Source: Bacteroidales bacterium
GTDB taxonomy: Bacteria; Bacteroidota; Bacteroidia; Bacteroidales; Muribaculaceae
DNA length: 41,921 nt
Reading direction: 5' to 3'
Assembly (NCBI GenBank): GCA_020860515.1
Contig: JAJBUG010000085.1
Location: 1 to 41,921, forward strand
Both the position numbers and the translations under genes were made by a program. The notes under the pieces are model-generated. The model worked only from the letters and a program-made list of their open reading frames with translations. It made no database searches and was not told where the DNA came from. Below are positions 18,618-28,484 of the stretch, piece by piece (within the stretch, counting starts at the first letter, position 1; every line of letters begins with the position of its first letter).

Positions 18618-20578
18618 TTTGCTTTCTGGGCTTTTTTGAGATTCTTTTCGTTGATTTTCACTGGGTAAGTGTCGTGGAGCTTTTTCAGCCATTCCTGCTC
18701 CAGCACATTCTGGTAGTCGGTGACTACCTGGCCCTTTACGTCGCTTGCCTCCTGTGGCTGGTCAATCACCTGGCCCTTGAACGCTGCGAGCGATTGCAGG
18801 CGCTGGTTAGTGTTCTCAGGCTTGGGGCCACCGAAGCCAAGGTAGTCGATGATGGGATTTTCTCCTTGGGCAGCAACTACGCGCTCCACGCGAATCTGAT
18901 TGCCAAATTGTTTTTTCAGCTTAGCCTGGAAGTCCTCGGGCGAAGTAGCTGTTGGGAAGAGTTCTTCGGCCTTGGTCAGGGCGAGCTGGCAAATCGAGTC
19001 GTTGGTGGCCATGATTACATAGCCTTTGAAATGAGGCTTGTCCCAAGTGTATTTGTCCTTGTTGGCTTGATAAAAAGCTTCCAGGCCTTCGCTATCCTTT
19101 GAAGCCTTCTCCCATACTGTCTGGTTGGAAATGTCGAAGAGCAGGATGCCATCGCGGTATTCGTTGACCAGGTTGCGGAAGTCCTCGTTGGATGCCATCA
19201 AATCTTCGCGAGCCTTGCCCAGCATTTCGTTGTCCATGGCTTGCTTGGCTCCCTTTTCAATTGCTTGTGCTGTGACGTAGGGCGACTGGTCGGGGCGCAG
19301 CGGGCTGCGACGCATTGCATAGCGCAGAGTTTTGGGCTCTTCGCCAGGCACGGTGTATGCTATGATGCCGCTTTCGATCAGCTGGCGCAGATTTGCAGTG
19401 TCGCAAGTGGTCACGTTCTTCTCTGCCAAAAAGTCGAGGATTTCTTGCTTCAAGTTGGGGTTTACAGCAGCTCCGCATTTTGCAGCATAGCGGTCAGCCG
19501 TTACATCCAGGGCCAGGCGTGCGCGGCCATCCTTGGTCATTTGGGCCTCGATTTGGGGCTTCAGTTCTTCCAAGCTCTTTGTCTCGGCACCGCGCTCGGC
19601 TGTCTTTTTAATGATGTGATATCCAAAGGCAGTCTGGAACGGCTTTGATATTTCGCCCACGGGCATGGTAAATGCCACGCTGTCGAACTCAGCCACCATC
19701 TTGCCTCCGCCGAACCAGCCCAGGTCGCCTCCGTTACGGGCTGAGCCGGGATCTTCGCTGTATTCCTTGGCCAGGGCAGCGAAATCGGCTCCGGGGACTA
19801 TGGCCAGCTGATAGATTGAGTCAATTTTCTCTTTGGCCATTTCCACTTGCTCTGGGCTCTTGCCCTTGGTCATCAGCAGAATGTGCGATGCGCACACTTC
19901 GCCGCGCTGTGGGCGTTCAGCCTCGGGGCGCACAATATGGTAGCCGTAACCAGAGTTGATTACGGGTGAAATTTCACCGATAGGGGTGTTGTAGGCGGCT
20001 TCCTCGAATACCCAAGGCAGCGAGCCGTTGCTGGTGATCCAACCCATCGAACCCTTCTTCTGGGCTGAGCTGCGGTCCACAGTGTATCGGACCAATGACT
20101 CGAATGGCTCCTTGCCGCTTACGATAAGCTGGCGGATCGAATCGAGGCGCTGCTCATTGTGGTCGCCTGGGTTTTTATCGAGCGGGAGCATAATGTGGCT
20201 CACCTTGCGCTCGGTGGTCATTCGCTGGTATTGCTCGCGTATGAGGCGATTCTGAGTGGCAGTGTCCACCAAATAAGGGGCAGCCAATTCGTCACGGAAT
20301 TTGGCAAATTCTTTGATAAAGGTCTGGGTGGTGTCCATGCCATGGGCGCGCGCATCGGCCACCTTCAGCTTGTAGTCAACAAACATGCCCACATATTCAT
20401 CGAACGTAAGAGGCTCGATTTGCTGGCTATTGTTCTTGTTGTAGAGGTATTCAAACTCGCTCAATGGCACATCTTCGCCGTTGATGGTCATCACCGTTGG
20501 GTCGTTCTGGCCTTTATTGGCTGCAAAAGCCAACATGGCTGATGTACCGAGCAAAGCAGAAAGTAAAACTTTATTCAT
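18614..20578 (-). CDS. Peptidyl-prolyl isomerase with two parvulin domains (PpiD/SurA type)
   Basis: A 654-residue protein with a signal peptide ([18 protein letters not shown]). Two parvulin domains follow one another: [12 protein letters not shown]...GSMGWI...GYGYHIV and [11 protein letters not shown]...[14 protein letters not shown]...[14 protein letters not shown] long C-terminal chaperone-like region ends in Lys-rich residues. It should act in the periplasm on outer-membrane protein folding. First of three adjacent folding-factor genes, after the guaB terminator. Confidence 0.87.
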   Translation of the reverse strand: MNKVLLSALLGTSAMLAFAANKGQNDPTVMTINGEDVPLSEFEYLYNKNNSQQIEPLTFDEYVGMFVDYKLKVADARAHGMDTTQTFIKEFAKFRDELAAPYLVDTATQNRLIREQYQRMTTERKVSHIMLPLDKNPGDHNEQRLDSIRQLIVSGKEPFESLVRYTVDRSSAQKKGSMGWITSNGSLPWVFEEAAYNTPIGEISPVINSGYGYHIVRPEAERPQRGEVCASHILLMTKGKSPEQVEMAKEKIDSIYQLAIVPGADFAALAKEYSEDPGSARNGGDLGWFGGGKMVAEFDSVAFTMPVGEISKPFQTAFGYHIIKKTAERGAETKSLEELKPQIEAQMTKDGRARLALDVTADRYAAKCGAAVNPNLKQEILDFLAEKNVTTCDTANLRQLIESGIIAYTVPGEEPKTLRYAMRRSPLRPDQSPYVTAQAIEKGAKQAMDNEMLGKAREDLMASNEDFRNLVNEYRDGILLFDISNQTVWEKASKDSEGLEAFYQANKDKYTWDKPHFKGYVIMATNDSICQLALTKAEELFPTATSPEDFQAKLKKQFGNQIRVERVVAAQGENPIIDYLGFGGPKPENTNQRLQSLAAFKGQVIDQPQEASDVKGQVVTDYQNVLEQEWLKKLHDTYPVKINEKNLKKAQKAK

Positions 20579-20600
20579 TGGTTAAATTCTTAATATAGTT

Positions 20601-20636
20601 TTTGGGATTTGGGAAATAAAATCCCCAAATCCCAAA
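20601..20636 (-). terminator. Terminator hairpin after guaB
   Basis: Perfect 13-bp arms, 20601-20613 and 20624-20636, with a 10-nt AT-rich loop; the arms read TTTGGGATTTGGG and its complement. On the minus strand a run of A and T follows. It separates guaB from the PpiD-like gene. Confidence 0.7.
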
Positions 20637-20666
20637 TATAACGTAATACCAAGCGAATTTATTGCA

Positions 20667-22304
<1,638 letters not shown>

Positions 22305-22313
22305 TTATAGCGA

Positions 22314-23789
22314 ATGGACAGAAAGAGATGTTTGACAGAGGGCACCGTTTTACACAATGGAATTTACCGCATTGAGAGGTTTATATCGTGCGGGGGCTTC
22401 GGCTGTACCTATGAGGCATCTCATATAATGCTCGACAAGCGTGTGGCCATCAAGGAATTTTTCGTAAAAGACTTCTGCAACCGCAATCAGGCGACGGGCC
22501 ATGTGACCACGGGCATTGACGATATGGCGGAGCTGGTTGACAAGCTGCGCCGCAAATTCATCGACGAGGCCAAAATCCTAAGCCGCCTATCGCATCCGGG
22601 AATCGTGCATGTGACCGATGTGTTTGAGGAAAATGGCACCGCCTATTATGTGATGGATTATATCGAGGGGCAATCCTTGGCGCAAATGGCATCGCGCAAG
22701 TCAATCCCCACGCCTATAGCCTTGGGCTACATTCGCCAAGTGTGCGACGCCCTAAAGTATCTCCATGGCAAGAGCCTGCTGCATCTCGACATCAAACCCG
22801 CAAATATCATGGTGGATGAGCAGGGGAATGCCATCTTGATTGATTTTGGTGCGGCCAAGCAATATTATGAAAATGATGGTGAGAATCTATCTACGGTGAT
22901 GGGCAAGACCCCTGGCTATTCGCCAATCGAGCAGATGGGCAACAATGTGGTGAAATTCCTGCCTGCTACCGATATTTATGCCTTGGGCGCCACAGCTTAC
23001 AAAGTGCTCACTGGCCTCAATCCTCCCTCGGCCAACCAAATTGCAAGCGGCGAGGAGACGATAGCTTTTCCCACCAATTTCAGCCAGCATATCCAGGAAG
23101 CCATTGAGGCTGCAATGCAGGTGAATAAAAACGAGCGCCCCCAGAGCGTAGATGAGTTTTTGGAGATGCTCGACGATGACGATGACGCGACCGAGCTCGA
23201 CGCTGAGGATTCGCATTTGGCCCCGAAGTATAATCAGCCTAAAAAGGCGGCTCCGACTCAGACCATGCATAACAAGGTGCACACCGCCATGGAAACCATT
23301 AAGAAGGAGGGCAATGCCAAAGTAGCCTTCCCGAAATGGGTGCTCGCGGCGTGCGCGGCAATGATAGTTGGCGTGATCATATTCTTTATGGTGCCCGAAA
23401 TAGCCGAGGCAATCAACGAGGATGATGAAATGCTCGAAGCAGTGACCGATTATCCATTCATTAACTCGCATGGGGTGCAATTCACCTACACGGGCCCTGT
23501 CAACGAGCAGGGCGAACCTCACGGCAAGGGAATTGGCAAATACAAGGATGGCACCTACGAGGGTGAATACGTAAATGGAATAAAACAGGGCAAGGCCCTG
23601 TATGCCACCTATGATGGCATCAACGCTTTCGAGGGCATATACGTGGATGACAAGTATTTCGAGGGCACGCTTCTCTACAACGATGATTCATACTACGTGG
23701 GTACTTTTCACGACAATAAATTCTATAACGGCAAATTCTACGACACCGACGGCACCGTATACGTCTATTCCAATGGCATGATGCTGTAG
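22314..23789 (+). CDS. Membrane Ser/Thr protein kinase with C-terminal MORN repeats
   Basis: A 491-residue protein. The Hanks-type kinase domain spans about 16-285: Gly loop CGGFG (26-30), Lys47 in VAIKEFF, Glu85 in FIDEAKIL, catalytic loop HLDIKPAN (His157 to Asn163), DFG at 177-179 and GYSPIEQ in the activation segment. HLD replaces the common HRD, so it lacks the Arg that usually depends on loop phosphorylation. An acidic linker (DDDDDATELDAED) follows, then one transmembrane helix (about 342-360). After it come MORN-like repeats (about 390-491: GKYKDGTYEGEYVNG, GTFHDNKFYNGKF). With the kinase inside, the MORN part would be outside the inner membrane and could sense envelope material. First gene of the signalling locus. 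Confidence 0.9.
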   Translation: MDRKRCLTEGTVLHNGIYRIERFISCGGFGCTYEASHIMLDKRVAIKEFFVKDFCNRNQATGHVTTGIDDMAELVDKLRRKFIDEAKILSRLSHPGIVHVTDVFEENGTAYYVMDYIEGQSLAQMASRKSIPTPIALGYIRQVCDALKYLHGKSLLHLDIKPANIMVDEQGNAILIDFGAAKQYYENDGENLSTVMGKTPGYSPIEQMGNNVVKFLPATDIYALGATAYKVLTGLNPPSANQIASGEETIAFPTNFSQHIQEAIEAAMQVNKNERPQSVDEFLEMLDDDDDATELDAEDSHLAPKYNQPKKAAPTQTMHNKVHTAMETIKKEGNAKVAFPKWVLAACAAMIVGVIIFFMVPEIAEAINEDDEMLEAVTDYPFINSHGVQFTYTGPVNEQGEPHGKGIGKYKDGTYEGEYVNGIKQGKALYATYDGINAFEGIYVDDKYFEGTLLYNDDSYYVGTFHDNKFYNGKFYDTDGTVYVYSNGMML

Positions 23790-23833
23790 CGAGGGGAGTA
23801 GGGTGCAAAATTCTTATAGGGAAATTTTTCATT

Positions 23834-24646
23834 ATGGCGATTAAGAAGAAAATATTGATATTTGCATGTCTGTCATTCCTATCCATGAATATAGGCATGG
23901 ATATGATGGCGCAGTCAACCATCGGCAAACCTACTAAAAAGACTAAGACCGAAACCACTCAGGCTGCCAAGCCTGCCACCAAGCCTACCAAGCCCGTGGC
24001 TACCAAGCGCGTCAGCTCGCCAGTGGTTACCACAGTCAAGGACTCAGTCACCGGCAAGCCTAAGGTGCAGGAGGAGGTATTCATAATGCCCGTGCCCACC
24101 ACTGGATACCTGCGCGGCTATGAATGGGTAGAGCTGGGCTTGACTGTGAAGTGGGCCACATGCAATGTGGGTGCTCAGCGACCATCGGATTACGGCTGGT
24201 ATCTGGCGTGGGGAGCAACAGCCGAAGATCCCGATAAGAAATACAATGAGGTGACGTGCAAAACCTGGAAGAAGAAACTTGGCGACATCTCGGGCGATAC
24301 CATCTATGATGCGGCCCGTGCCATCTGGGGCTCAACTTGGAGGCTGCCAACCCGGGCGGAATGTGAGGAACTGATGACCCAATGCAAATGGGAATGGACC
24401 ACCGTGGATGGCCAGCAAGGCATGAAAGTGACAGGGCCTAATGGCAACAGCATATTCTTGCCGCCGGGCGGCTTCGGATTCATGGGGAAGTTTCAGTACG
24501 ACAATGTGAATGGCTACTATTGGACCTCAACCCCCGCCGATGGCGACACGCGCGGCGCTTACAATCTCAGCTTCGGTTTCGCCGGCCTGAATGTGGATCC
24601 CAAGATTCGCGAGTTTGGCCAGTTGGTGCGTCCCGTCACTAACTAA
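23834..24646 (+). CDS. Exported FISUMP-like protein
   Basis: A 270-residue protein with a signal peptide (IFACLSFLSMNIGMDMMAQ), a linker rich in Lys, Thr and Pro (about 35-70), and a C-terminal domain with WVELGLTVKWATCNVGA, YGWYLAWG, WRLPTRAECEEL and YYWTSTPADGD. That pattern matches the 'Fibrobacter succinogenes major paralogous domain', which has a C-type-lectin-like fold, common in secreted Bacteroidales proteins. It lies 44 bp after the kinase, without a promoter I can see, so probably in the same operon. A binding role at the surface is inference. Confidence 0.8.
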   Translation: MAIKKKILIFACLSFLSMNIGMDMMAQSTIGKPTKKTKTETTQAAKPATKPTKPVATKRVSSPVVTTVKDSVTGKPKVQEEVFIMPVPTTGYLRGYEWVELGLTVKWATCNVGAQRPSDYGWYLAWGATAEDPDKKYNEVTCKTWKKKLGDISGDTIYDAARAIWGSTWRLPTRAECEELMTQCKWEWTTVDGQQGMKVTGPNGNSIFLPPGGFGFMGKFQYDNVNGYYWTSTPADGDTRGAYNLSFGFAGLNVDPKIREFGQLVRPVTN

Positions 24647-24719
24647 AATCAATAATAGGGGGCTAAATCGAGATTTTGTGTAATAAAACGGGGGTTTTGT
24701 AAAATGGTGTTCTAAAAAT

Positions 24720-24751
24720 TTTGAAATCAGATTCGGAATGTCGTAACTTTG
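24720..24751 (+). promoter_or_regulatory. Promoter upstream of the acidic protein gene
   Basis: TTTG at 24720-24723, 20 nt, TAACTTTG at 24744-24751, about 40 nt before the ATG at 24792. Its spacer does not contain the GAGTGT block found in the two neighbouring promoters of this locus. Confidence 0.65.
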
Positions 24752-24791
24752 CTACGTCGATATTCAAAAACAACTATTAAAACATAAAATT

Positions 24792-25481
24792 ATGACAACC
24801 GAGAAAATTAGCGATTTCAATGCACAGTCAAAGGGCTCATGGGAGCAAGTGACAATCGGCGGAGTGGCCGGCATCGTGTTCGGCGTAGGAGCCGCTACAT
24901 TCACCAACGCACGCACAGCCCAGGAAGAGGACAAGAACGCTCACGCCCACGAGGTTCTGGAGCCTGAGGTTAACGAGGAAAATGTGCCTATGGCCACATG
25001 CGTAGATGATGGCATGACATTCAGCCAAGCTTTCTCGGCTGCTCGCCTTGAGGTCGGCCCCGGCGGAGTGTTCGAGTGGCACGGCAAGCTCTACGGCACT
25101 TTCACTGCCGACGAATGGGCTAAGATGACTGCCGAGCAGCGCCATGATTTCAACGACAATTTCGCATGGACTCACCAGCCAGCTCGCTCACCAGAACCCC
25201 AAGCTGAGGAGGAGACCTTGGTGGCACAAAATGCAGAACCAGTAGCCGACGACGCCCCGATCGAAGCTGCCCCGGCCATAGATGCAAATGATGAAGTGGA
25301 GGTGCTGGGCGTAGTGAATAGCGAGCCCGCCACAACACTATATGTAAGCAATCAGGATTTCGTGATGGTAGAGGTAAGCGACGACCTCGATGGGTTTACC
25401 CCTCCGATCGAAGCCGTGCAATCGCTCGACAATGGTCCTGATTATATCAATAATGCGCCTGTAGAGGATCTGCTTTCTTAA
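24792..25481 (+). CDS. Acidic hypothetical protein with conserved AARLEVGPGG-WHGKLYGTF motif
   Basis: A 229-residue protein. Residues about 20-37 form a Gly/Val-rich hydrophobic segment (GGVAGIVFGVGAATF) that may enter or touch the membrane. The middle (about 75-125) holds SQAFSAARLEVGPGGVFEWHGKLYGTFTADEWAKM, a motif I have an impression of seeing in other Bacteroidales hypothetical proteins but cannot name. The C-terminal half is very acidic and Pro-rich, likely disordered. It lies 13 bp before the caspase-like gene, so the two are likely co-expressed. Function unknown; a substrate or adaptor of the kinase or protease is possible. Confidence 0.7.
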   Translation: MTTEKISDFNAQSKGSWEQVTIGGVAGIVFGVGAATFTNARTAQEEDKNAHAHEVLEPEVNEENVPMATCVDDGMTFSQAFSAARLEVGPGGVFEWHGKLYGTFTADEWAKMTAEQRHDFNDNFAWTHQPARSPEPQAEEETLVAQNAEPVADDAPIEAAPAIDANDEVEVLGVVNSEPATTLYVSNQDFVMVEVSDDLDGFTPPIEAVQSLDNGPDYINNAPVEDLLS

Positions 25482-25494
25482 AGTTCGCAGAGTT

Positions 25495-26217
25495 ATGTTA
25501 GTTAGGGTTCTGGCTATATTGGCATGCTTGAGTATCTGCCTCTCGATGCAGGGCAAGGTTTACTTGGTGGCTGTGGGTATATCGGATTATCCTGGCAAGG
25601 ATATGGATCTGACCCATCCCGCCAACGATGCCAAGACCATAGCATGGCTTTATAGCCAGAATTCAGAGGTGAAGTACAAATTGCTGCTTAATGAGCAGGC
25701 TACCAAGAAGAACATCCTCGATGCCATCGACAGCTACTTCTCGCGTGCTACCGAGCGCGACATTGTAGTGTTCTATTTCAGCGGTCATGGTTACGACGAC
25801 GGATTTATCATCCATGGCAACATCCTTTACTTCGACCAGCTGCGCAAGGCCATGGCCAAGAGCAAATCTCGCAATAAGATGATTTTTGCCGATGCTTGCC
25901 GCGCGGGCAGTTTGCGTGAAGATAAGGATGCCCCAGCCTCGGGGGTGAGTGAGGCCAAGAGGGGGAATGTGATGATGTTTTTGTCGTCGCGCAGCGATGA
26001 GCCGTCGCGCGAACGGATCGACATGACCAATGGCTATTTCACCACCTATCTTTATTATGGCCTTCGGGGCAGCGCCGATGCCAATGGCGACCGCACCATC
26101 ACTGCCAAAGAACTCTTTGATTATGTAAATCCAGCCGTAGCCCAGGCCTCAGGCGAGAAGCAGCACCCCGTGATGTGGGGCCGCTTTCCCAGCGACATGC
26201 CCATTCTCACATGGTAA
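25495..26217 (+). CDS. Caspase-like cysteine protease (peptidase C14 family)
   Basis: A 240-residue protein with a signal-peptide-like N-terminus (VRVLAILACLSICLSMQG). The caspase fold follows directly: VYLVAVGISDYPG, HPANDAKTIAWLY, the catalytic His98 in FYFSGHGYDDG and the catalytic Cys135 in MIFADACRAGS, then FLSSRSDEPS. Both catalytic residues are present, so it should be active. Bacterial members cleave after Arg, Lys or Asp depending on subfamily; the specificity cannot be read here. Export places it in the periplasm or outside. No inhibitor or pro-domain is visible. Confidence 0.88.
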   Translation: MLVRVLAILACLSICLSMQGKVYLVAVGISDYPGKDMDLTHPANDAKTIAWLYSQNSEVKYKLLLNEQATKKNILDAIDSYFSRATERDIVVFYFSGHGYDDGFIIHGNILYFDQLRKAMAKSKSRNKMIFADACRAGSLREDKDAPASGVSEAKRGNVMMFLSSRSDEPSRERIDMTNGYFTTYLYYGLRGSADANGDRTITAKELFDYVNPAVAQASGEKQHPVMWGRFPSDMPILTW

Positions 26218-26231
26218 ATAATGTTAAATTA

Positions 26232-26263
26232 TTTGTGAGTGTAGGGGAAAAGTTATAATTTTG
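26232..26263 (+). promoter_or_regulatory. Promoter of the LytTR-FHA operon, with conserved spacer
   Basis: TTTG at 26232-26235, 20 nt, TAATTTTG at 26256-26263. Over 35 positions, 29 match the kinase promoter at 22247, including GAGTGT, GGGGAAA and the GTGG after the -7 box. Confidence 0.7.
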
Positions 26264-26299
26264 TGGATGAGTTAGGATTTCTAACATAGGGCTATAGCA

Positions 26300-26668
26300 A
26301 TGGAACCGACGAAGTATTTATTTTTCAATTCACGCGACGAACTCTATCGATTAGAGGTGGCCAACATAGTCTTTTTCGAAGGCGAGGGCAATTACACCAA
26401 TATCATGCTGTGCAATAAGCAGAAAGCCGTGATTTGCATGGGCCTTTCGCGTATGCAGGATGTGCTGTCGCTGAATCTTCGCGAGGAGGCCCAGCGCTTT
26501 GCCCGCATAGGCAAGCGATTTATAGTGAATCTGGATTTCATCTACCATATCGAGGTGCAAAAGCAGCGCCTGGTGTTGAGTGATGGCCGATTGTTCGCCT
26601 TTGCCTTGCCAGTGTCAAAAGAAGCTCTGCGCAAACTCAAAGAGATATACACGTGCGCAGAGCAGTAA
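26300..26668 (+). CDS. Stand-alone LytTR DNA-binding regulator
   Basis: A 122-residue protein that is almost only a LytTR domain: LEVANIVFFEGEGNYTNIML, FARIGKRFIVNLDFIYHIE, LVLSDGRLFAFALPVSKEAL. There is no receiver domain, so it is not a classic two-component regulator; phosphorylation by the kinase or a partner protein could control it instead. LytTR proteins bind pairs of short repeats upstream of promoters. It heads the FHA-FHA-umuD unit and may act on the promoter block shared with the kinase operon (inference). Confidence 0.87.
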   Translation: MEPTKYLFFNSRDELYRLEVANIVFFEGEGNYTNIMLCNKQKAVICMGLSRMQDVLSLNLREEAQRFARIGKRFIVNLDFIYHIEVQKQRLVLSDGRLFAFALPVSKEALRKLKEIYTCAEQ

Positions 26669-26699
26669 ATCCTCATCACCACCTAATTTTCGTCAACTA

Positions 26700-27473
26700 A
26701 TGGATCGTCTCAAAGGAAAAAACATACTTATAGGCAAAGAACCCGGCCAAGGGCGGTTGCTGCTGTCGGTGGCAGTTGAGGGCCATCCGCGCCAAGCAGT
26801 AGTGCAATCGGCAGTGCCGGATAGTGTAAGCCGCTGCATGCCTCTTGAAAATGTGGCTCATTGCAAGATTGCTGTGGACAATAGCGGATTGATGCGCCTT
26901 TACAATCTCAAAAGTCAGAATGTGACTTATGTGGATGGCATGGAAATTGAGAGCAAAGCCATTAATGCAAATAGCAAGGTCGCCCTTGGAAAAGACCATT
27001 TTCCAATCAGCATCAGCACCATCCTGAATGCTGCCAAGCAGCTGGTGCCCCAAGCAGCGGCTGCCATGCCCGAGGAATTTTCTATCGCTCATCTTGAAAA
27101 AGTGTGGGATGAGTATGAAAGCACGCTCGAAAATATCCAACTCAAGCAGCAAAAGGCCAACAAAATGCGTATGCTTCCTATTATGATAGGTTCGCTTTCG
27201 GCTGTGGCCTCGCCCGTAATCGCTACGGTGGCAGCCGTGGAGTCGCTCTACATTACCGTACCCATCGCGGCCATATCATTCTTGATGTATTTTGTGATCT
27301 ATCAGCGCAAGGATACCAGCCTCGATGAGAAAAAGGAGGCAAACAAGCGGTTTGTGACCGATTACGTCTGCCCCAACCCCAATTGCCGGCATTTTATGGG
27401 CAATCAGCATTACCAAATCCTATCGCAATCAACCAAATGCCCCTATTGCGGAGCCAAATTTGCCACTAAATAA
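26700..27473 (+). CDS. FHA-like, membrane, zinc-ribbon protein
   Basis: A 257-residue protein. An N-terminal divergent FHA domain (SRCMPLENVAHCKI, LYNLKSQNVTYVDGMEIE) recalls the SRxH and NGTYVNG signatures that read phosphothreonine, although the first His of SRxH is lost. Two hydrophobic segments follow (about 157-205), then a C-terminal zinc ribbon with CPNPNCRHF and CPYCGAKF, both facing the cytosol if there are two passes. ATG 26700 is chosen because a longer frame would overlap lytTR by almost 90 bp. A likely reader of kinase signals at the membrane. Confidence 0.75.
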   Translation: MDRLKGKNILIGKEPGQGRLLLSVAVEGHPRQAVVQSAVPDSVSRCMPLENVAHCKIAVDNSGLMRLYNLKSQNVTYVDGMEIESKAINANSKVALGKDHFPISISTILNAAKQLVPQAAAAMPEEFSIAHLEKVWDEYESTLENIQLKQQKANKMRMLPIMIGSLSAVASPVIATVAAVESLYITVPIAAISFLMYFVIYQRKDTSLDEKKEANKRFVTDYVCPNPNCRHFMGNQHYQILSQSTKCPYCGAKFATK

Positions 27474-27482
27474 GCCATTGTG

Positions 27483-28043
27483 ATGAATACCATTAATATC
27501 AAATGCCCGGTGTGCGGAGCTGTGCTTACTGTGCCGCTTCAGCCTGGGATTGAATCGAAAAATGTCACCTGCCCGGTCTGCAAGAATAAGAATCCGTTCA
27601 CTGCTTTCAGCCAGGTTAAGGCTGCGGCTGAGCAGTATTCTGATCAAGGGCCTATTACAGTGTACGGTGGTGGCTCGCAAAATGAGGCCCACCCTAATTT
27701 TACCCTTGGCATTCTGCATCAGACAAATCGGGGCGAGAAATTTCAGCTCCGCCCTGGGGTGAATGTGATTGGTCGCAAAGCTCCCTCGTCATCAGCCACA
27801 GTGCAGCTGCCGTGCCCAGCGGGTGAAAAGCGAATGAGCCGCGAGCACATAGTGATTGAAGTGAAGAAGGTGCCAGGCAAAGGCTTTGTGCACTACCTCT
27901 CACTCTACAAGGAAAAGGTAAATAAGACTTATGTCGATAACAGCGAATTGACATGGGGCGATAAGGTAATCCTCAAGCACGGCGACTCTATCCAGCTCCC
28001 CGGCCTCGCCCTACGATTCGAAATCCCCACCGAAAACCAATAA
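27483..28043 (+). CDS. Zinc-ribbon FHA-domain protein
   Basis: A 186-residue cytosolic protein. An N-terminal zinc ribbon (CPVCGAVL and CPVCKNKN) is followed by a canonical FHA domain (about 90-180): NVIGRK, MSREHIVIEV, KTYVDNSEL, LKHGDSIQL. The key Arg, Ser and His for phosphothreonine binding are present. A GTG just before the ATG could also start it. It lies 9 bp after the first FHA gene and its stop overlaps the umuD start by one base. A probable effector or scaffold downstream of the Ser/Thr kinase. Confidence 0.85.
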   Translation: MNTINIKCPVCGAVLTVPLQPGIESKNVTCPVCKNKNPFTAFSQVKAAAEQYSDQGPITVYGGGSQNEAHPNFTLGILHQTNRGEKFQLRPGVNVIGRKAPSSSATVQLPCPAGEKRMSREHIVIEVKKVPGKGFVHYLSLYKEKVNKTYVDNSELTWGDKVILKHGDSIQLPGLALRFEIPTENQ

Positions 28044-28483
28044 TGGAAACGAGATTAAAGATATTTAGGCCAGATATTAGCATCGATCTGTCGCTGCCTT
28101 ATGCCGACGGCGGCGTTAAGGCCGGCTTCCCATCGCCGGCTCAGGATTATATGATGGAGAGCATCGACCTCAATCATGTGCTGGTGCACCATCAGGAATG
28201 TACATTTTATGCCCGAGTGTGCGGCGAATCCATGATTGGAGCCGGGATTTATGATGGCGACTTGGTGGTGATCGACAAGAGCCTTGAGGCTCACGACGGC
28301 GACTATATCGTGGCGTGCGTCGATGGAGAGTTTACGCTTAAGCGCTTCAAGGTGGATTCCTCAAACCAATGCGCGTGGTTGCTCCCAGCCAATCCGCATT
28401 TTCCAGCAATCAAGGTTACGGCTGACAACGACTTCGTGATATGGGGCGTGGTGACCAGCGTCATCCGCCAATTCCGCCACTGA
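28043..28483 (+). CDS. umuD: UmuD-like S24 autoprotease
   Basis: A 146-residue protein of UmuD length with the self-cleavage bond Ala27-Gly28 in KAGFPSPAQDY, the catalytic Ser63 in CGESMIGAGI and Lys100 in FTLKRF. UmuD is cleaved upon RecA activation and then pairs with UmuC to form DNA polymerase V for translesion synthesis. Unusually it is the last gene of the kinase/FHA operon, overlapping the FHA stop by one base, and stands tail to tail with umuC instead of in one operon with it. I see no LexA-type operator before it. Confidence 0.9.
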   Translation: METRLKIFRPDISIDLSLPYADGGVKAGFPSPAQDYMMESIDLNHVLVHHQECTFYARVCGESMIGAGIYDGDLVVIDKSLEAHDGDYIVACVDGEFTLKRFKVDSSNQCAWLLPANPHFPAIKVTADNDFVIWGVVTSVIRQFRH

Positions 28484-28484
28484 G

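Noticed and set aside
18618..18692. Longer N-terminus of the SurA-N-like lipoprotein
   Set aside because: Would place a charged stretch before the lipobox signal and overlap the previous gene by 79 bp; ATG 18617 gives a normal 4-bp overlap.
27480..27482. GTG start for the second FHA protein
   Set aside because: The ATG immediately after it is the simpler choice; the difference is one residue.
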